Source: Batillaria attramentaria
Taxonomy: Eukaryota > Mollusca > Gastropoda > Batillariidae
Direction of reading: 5' to 3'
DNA: 64,000 nt
NCBI GenBank assembly: GCA_018292915.2
Contig: JACVVK020000054.1
Coordinates: forward strand, 1,522,501-1,586,500
How positions within the stretch are numbered: the first letter of the stretch is position 1; each line of letters opens with the position of its first letter. Below the pieces are notes generated by a model. The model was not told the origin of the DNA. It searched no databases and saw nothing but the letters and a program-made list of their open reading frames with translations. Both the position numbers and the translations under genes were made by a program. This document shows, piece by piece, positions 58,809 through 64,000 of the stretch.

Positions 58809-61800
58809 AACTCTGGGGCTGTGTGAAATACATCCGTTCTTGGAGCATGATTAGCTAGTTGCCTTTTCTCGCACTTAATTAACAGCAGTGCACGTGACAA
58901 TATAACATGATACTGACTCACTTGGTCAGATTTACGGCAAACTGTTTGAGACTTCGGGCTACTTCGCGCTTTGATTTTGTCCCCAACCCCAAATAAACTG
59001 GCACATGCAAACTTAAATGGGAGAGCCAAAGAGACTGAGAAGGAAAGCGAGTTGTTCGTGACACGAGCAGAGCAATGGTATTGACACTCAAGCAGTTGCA
59101 CGCAATGGGATATTTCTGTGTCCTAGAATCCACATGTTCACACAGCCTACTACTATACCGGTACAGTGGCGCCTTTAAAAACCGAACTTACAACTTAATT
59201 GAACGTAAAACCGTGCCGAATACTGATTTTTCAGACGGACCACACTGACACGCGTTCAAATATCATATTTACTGATTCTTTGGGTTAAAACGACCAACAG
59301 CAAATCAGACAACAGGTAAACACAACTACAGCGTCATGGAAAAATTATTATGCTACGCTCATTGTTACATCGTGCAATCAGTGTCTTGTAGCTCTTATGT
59401 CTAGAACTGAAATCTGCAGCACAAAGGTAATTTTCATGTGTTTCTGGACAATTCCCCAAACTTGGAAACCTGCTCACCCATTGGAAATCCCGCTCGAAAA
59501 TTGGACCTGGGCCCAAAGCGTCGTTTTGCAGGCACACAAGCAGTTTATTGAGAAAAGAACTCGTCGCCAAAACCTCAACAATATACTCAATTGACTTCTA
59601 TACAACGTCATCAGAATCAGAATCAGTAAAAGACAATTTCAGATATAGGAATTTTGAGTGAATAGTCGCCTCTACCACATACGCTGTCAAGAAAGGAGGA
59701 AGCTCGCTGACAAGGGGGTCTCTTTCTCGATTAAAACTTATTTCTGTTCTGTAAGATGAGGGTATTTCAAATAAAACTTAAAACAAGTTAATGCAGCTGT
59801 CTTTGTTTTTGTTGGTGTGCAGTCACTGAACTGAATGATACGCGTACGGAGACAGCGCGATAATGATAAAAATAATGAATGAATTGAACATTATTCGCTC
59901 GATATGCTTTGTGCAAAGACTATGGCGCTAAAAGATGGTGGTACTATAGCTTTGCCAACGTGCCCGCAATCTTACATAACATGAAGATTGAAAAATGAAC
60001 AATGAAAACTCGACACATTTTCGGGGCTCGGTGAATTAAATGGTTTCTAAATCAACAAATAATAATTAAAAATACAGTTGCTAAATGATGGGTCAACAAA
60101 ACTTTGACCAATGCCTCGACACTTGCTGATCTGTCACTCACATTGCCAAACGGTTAACGCATAGAACCTCACAATTCAACGTTACGTCACTGTCCTTTTA
60201 ATTGTTGCGCCCAGAAAAACCGAACGAACATATGCACAGAAAACCTGGCCTTAATATGCGCATAATGTCGTAAAACTGTTAACAGCCTTTCTGAAGTATC
60301 AACATGGTTCTTATATGCACTTCTCCGCTGATCTGAAATTATGGACTGCATGCTGTATGCGACGGGTAAACCAACCTTCGACCAAGTAAGTTCTCAAAGG
60401 AAACACTGTAGAATATCTCACAAAAGCAACAGAAAACAAAAATGTTCAGTAAAACCTCATTTGTACTCTCTGTGCCCAACGAACCGGAGCGAGGACGAGC
60501 GACACCATCACGTCTCGCCCTCACTTGCCTTATCACTTCCGCAAATTCCCGCCACACTTGCACGCGGCACGTGCAAACGAACTGACCAATCAGCTTTCAG
60601 GAAAGTTTGTATATCACACCTAGAAACGTCACAAGTTTCCAGGATCGTTCTATCACGATTAACTGCCGTGCATCACAATAATTGTCCTGCATGTGTCGTG
60701 TGAGAAGCAATGAGCCATGTACACAAAGCCAGAGTGCAAGTAACATACTTGCACGTTAAAACAAGTTACGCATTATTTCGCACCATCTAGGGGAAAAAAT
60801 CAGATCCTCAAGGCGACATTCGTCGGTCGTTATTGGAGCTTGGCAGATATATAACTCTGATATACCACGCCTCGTTCAACTATTGTAGACGCCGCACAGT
60901 GTCTCATCTTTCATATTTACACAGTTCATCCACGAAACGACACGCAGGCCGTGTGACTGCAAACCGTGCAGTCCTCTCACTGATTGGCTGTCCGGGGAAC
61001 ACGTGACAACATCCATCATTTCTCCGCGTGTGACTGGTTATCAATAGCACATGACGTGACAATGACATTAAACCACTAATTTTTAGCTTCACGAAACAAA
61101 ATCATTGGCAATGAACCCAAACCCAAATTTCTACGCTAACACACTAGACTTTGTTTACTGCAACACTGATGAAAATAAGGACACGACGCTTCCTCGCATG
61201 TCTTTTTTGCAGGTTTGTCAAAAAGAAAAACCCAAACAAGAATTGCTTTGCACAACGCGCTCACGCCGTCAACTCTGGAGTAAGATAAGAGGCGATTTTA
61301 CCGCCAGTCTATTCAACCGTGGATTTCCCGTTTCTAGAAACATATGGCAATTTTTATTTTATTTTGTCATCAATGATTATTTTTGGTATAGACGCCACTG
61401 AGCCATCGAGTGCCTCATTCTATGGACACCGCAGTGGCACACAGAAGCACAAAAACTGCAACCTTGTCATCTTGTCATCTGTGTTTTACAAACACGACAG
61501 TACCACGAACAGGTCTGTCACCGCGGGCTGAAAACCCATGACAATCCAGCTGTCACGTGGTTAGATCTGCACGTGAAGCACAAACTGAAGCGTCTGTCAA
61601 AATGTGACACGCTAACTTTTTGTTTTTTGTCTGCCCTACCGGATGACGCATTTACGCAGCCAAGGCGCCAACTACGGGCTTCGACTCCCAACGGTGGAAA
61701 CAAAAAAATGAACACAAAATTCAGCTCCCGTACGCTCCATTTTGTTCCTTTTGTCAAAGAATACAAGCCCGGCGGGGGGTGTTGATGGAGTCTCAGTCAC

Positions 61801-61867
61801 GTGAAGGCGATTTGAGGAGCACTGAGTGAATAAAGCCCGAAGAAAAACAACAGCCATCTTGAATGAA
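58809..61867. other. Unassigned; CpG- and CCAAT-containing stretch at 60.5-61.1 kb
   Basis: No exon is supported. CCAAT on the plus strand (ACCAATCAG, 60585) and on the minus strand (AGCCAATCAG, 60979-60988), plus CACGTG near 61000, make a promoter possible but unproven. Confidence 0.35.
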
Positions 61868-62268
61868 TTATGACGTAGCCTGCACAGGCTGGGAGTACTG
61901 TCTATGTACACCGGGGCCGGCCCCAGCTCCACCGCCGCCGCTAACGAAGACGACACCCTGGTTGTTAGCGTTGCAGTCGTCGATGACAGGAGCGCTGGGT
62001 GAAGCTCGCGACCGGTAGATGGCGCCAGCGTCGTGCGGGGTCACGTCCGGGTCACGTGGTGGCGTGCCGTCCAGTAGCTTGGCGGCCGCCTCCTTGTCTT
62101 TCTCCTTCTCCGGGGTGGCGATCTTGGTTTTGGGTCTGGGTTTCTCGTCTCCGGACTTCTTCTGCGCGCAGGGGCAGAAGGCGTACATGAGCTCGTCCAT
62201 CAGGTTGTGCTTGGCCTTGTTGCACGCGCCCTCCTCTTCAAGCTGGGCCTCCAGATCCGCCTCGTAAC
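61868..62268 (-). CDS. Terminal coding exon of the death-domain-like gene
   Basis: This is 401 nt opening GYEADLEAQLEEEG and passing through MDELMYAFCPCAQKK to QPVQATS-stop. It is GC-rich compared with the surroundings, as expected for coding sequence. Confidence 0.7.
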
Positions 62269-62774
62269 CTGACAGAGAACGAAAGACACGTACGTTTTGA
62301 ATGGTTGGCTATTCAGGGTATATCATTTAGAGCCCGAGTCGGAACACGCTCTGCCCATTACACGATAAGACTGGTTAAAAGAACAAGCCACAGCACACCA
62401 GCTGGAGTCACTTCAAACCACTATTACGCAAGGCGTGGGCCTTCCCGCTAGGCGCGAGACCGCTGCAGATTGCGCAGGAGTGGCTTCAAGTGGCTTCTAG
62501 TGATCTGAAGATTTCAAGTTATAATGCGATTTTGAGAGTCAACGACCATTCCCACCAAACCACAGGAAAAGAAAGAAACCCAACGAAACAACAACAACAA
62601 CCAAAAACAACGCTGAATGGTTGGTTATCGGTCGTTATATCTCCATCAGGCAACGGTAAAATCAAAGACTGAGCAGCGAAGACAACGCCAGTTTAAGGAC
62701 GGTGCAAAAAACAAAAACAAACAAACTGATGGGCGCGCAGCGTAAAGATACAGACGGACGAAAACCAACTAAAA

Positions 62775-62824
<50 letters not shown>

Positions 62825-63043
62825 GCAAAGAAAACGAAAAACAGGTAACCGTAAGTCCCTCTGTATAACTGAGAATGTACGCACCGACATCATGACGTAG
62901 ACCGTTGCATATTTCGTACACGATGTCGTCACGCTTGCACTGTCTAAGGCATCGGAAGAGTTCAGCGACCGCCTCCTTGTTTTCGCCTCGCCAGGACTTC
63001 CACTCCTGTAGGTAGCCGTTCACTGCGTACTTGTGCTGGCTCT
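61868..63043 (-). CDS. 3' end of a gene with a partial death-domain-like region
   Basis: Two coding exons on the minus strand, 63043-62885 and 62268-61868, join in frame (GTCG|GTGCGT donor; TCTGTCAG|GT acceptor) and end at TAA 61868-61870. The first encodes YLQEWKSWRG, then AVAELFRCLRQC and DDIVYEIC. This fits the last three helices of a death domain (W, the A-V-A-E-L-x-x-x-L helix, R/K-x-D-I). The tail is acidic (LEAQLEEE), then Lys-rich (KEKDKEAAAK), then Gly-rich. The upstream half of the domain is not in the window. A signalling adaptor or receptor is plausible, but the family call rests on pattern only. Confidence 0.6.
62777..62822. repeat. (CA)n microsatellite in the terminal intron
   Basis: About 22 units. 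Confidence 0.92.
62885..63043 (-). CDS. Penultimate coding exon, death-domain-like
   Basis: The acceptor is TTGTCCACAG|AG and the donor GTCG|GTGCGT, giving 159 nt with phases 1 and 1. It contains the conserved Trp and the R/K-x-D-I end. Confidence 0.65.
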
Positions 63044-63221
63044 CTGTGGACAATAAAAATGTAATGTAATGTAAGGTGACATAATATAACGCAGCACAGC
63101 ACAGCACCTCATAGCATAGAATAGCATAGCGTACATATTGACTAAGCATATCATATTGTGCGTGCGTGTGTGTGTCTTGTGCTAGTAGGTGTTGTGTGAC
63201 TTTGATTTCTTAGCTTAGACT

Positions 63222-63294
63222 GTAATTGTGAAGCGCCTTGAGCCCACTTTGTGGGGACACTGCGCTATACAAGAGTGTTATATAATGATGATAA

Positions 63295-63362
<68 letters not shown>

Positions 63363-63385
63363 TTACTACTACTTCTACTTATTAT
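63222..63385. repeat. Dispersed-repeat tail and (ACT)n
   Basis: GTGAAGCGCCTTGAGCCC and GCGCTATACAAG are the common repeat tail; about 22 ACT units follow. Confidence 0.75.
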
Positions 63386-63520
63386 TATTATTATGGCTTT
63401 ACCACTCTCATTTTCGTATCATGACAGTTATAAGACTACCTTGCATTGTTAACCACCTTTTCCACCACAAGCAATTCTCCTTTGGGACACTACCTTTTAA
63501 GACGTGCATCGGCGGAAGGG

Positions 63521-63630
63521 TCGGGTGGTTGTGTTTGAGTGTTTAACGTCCGTTTCCACCACATACGGGTGATATCAAAGACGGGGCAACGAAAAATAGG
63601 CCAGCACACATATTTGGCCCCAGCCGGGAA
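63521..63630 (-). mobile_element. SINE fragment (tail and body)
   Basis: The match runs from the tail to GGCCCCAGCCGGGA, then stops before the B box. The tRNA head is absent. A separate tail-like CCCAAACACCCATCC at 63692-63707 may be a second piece. Confidence 0.7.
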
Positions 63631-64000
63631 CGTGCATGGGTGGACTTGGTTAACCTCTACCAAAGTCGACAAGAGCCACCAAAATAAAATTCCCCAAACA
63701 CCCATCCTCTTGCGGCCGAAAAAAAAAAAATATACAGAAAAGCCCTCAGGAAAACGTAGTCCTGTATTCCAAACCCAGACCCTGAGCCAGAATTAGAAAG
63801 CACCACTTCCACCAAATGGCAAAAAGGTCCTCAGCGCCTTTTAAGCCAATCTCTGCTTACAGCCCTTTACCTATGGACGGTAGAGCAGTCACAGAGGAGA
63901 GAGAAAGCACAGACCTTTACAATGTACCATTACCGACAAATGGCAAAAATGGCATAAGTGCTTATTTAATTACATGGCTGTTCGGGGCCCTTCACCATCT
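63631..64000. other. Unassigned right edge
   Basis: AC-rich sequence; ATGGCAAAAA occurs twice (63817, 63942). No exon supported. Confidence 0.4.

Overview
This window looks like nuclear DNA of a marine invertebrate, most likely a gastropod mollusc. The grounds are small coding exons separated by GT-AG introns, very dense dinucleotide and trinucleotide microsatellites, at least a dozen copies of one tRNA-derived SINE, MITE-like inverted-repeat elements, a LINE tail with a (GAA)n end, and SAP and THAP fragments of the kind carried by mobile elements. The taxon is an inference; nothing in the window proves it. Most long open frames here are translations of (CA)n, (GT)n or minisatellites and were discarded.

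The left third (about 0.66-21.2 kb) holds the main discovery: three head-to-tail paralogous genes on the minus strand, here called A (660-3826), B (6311-11157) and C (15226-21137). I reconstructed them exon by exon. All introns are GT-AG, all phases close, and the predicted proteins are 308, 368 and 367 residues. They are secreted cysteine-rich proteins of a family I do not recognise. Intron phases alternate 1,2,1,2,1,2 and cysteine spacing alternates with them, so each protein reads as three tandem six-cysteine domains, each encoded by two exons. B and C are close relatives with a 22-bp first coding exon, a shared TATA promoter block and a GPI-anchor-like hydrophobic C-terminus. A is divergent and lacks the tail. 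A decayed exon-3 relic at about 22.03-22.1 kb suggests a lost fourth copy. B and C each carry a different MITE in the same intron, and a 1.27-kb tandem duplication lies between them.

From 21.3 to 61.8 kb the window is mostly repeats. It holds an 18-bp minisatellite (27.2-27.65 kb), a 5'-truncated LINE with an 11-bp target duplication (28.1-28.5 kb), a SAP-like exon and a frameshifted THAP finger (29.2-29.75 kb), and a GAAGACATGAAGCTT minisatellite inside a larger duplication (30.8-32.65 kb). Two tandem hairpins with a conserved core and different but self-complementary arms sit at 35.7-35.96 kb. A three-copy 893-bp array covers 38.4-41.0 kb, a SINE cluster lies at 50.2-52.1 kb, and a TTAA-flanked MITE is at 58.57 kb. 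A weak two-exon gene candidate lies at 44.25-45.03 kb.

At the right end (61868-63043, minus strand) are the last two coding exons of a gene whose penultimate exon resembles the C-terminal half of a death domain. Its 5' part lies beyond the window or was not recognised.
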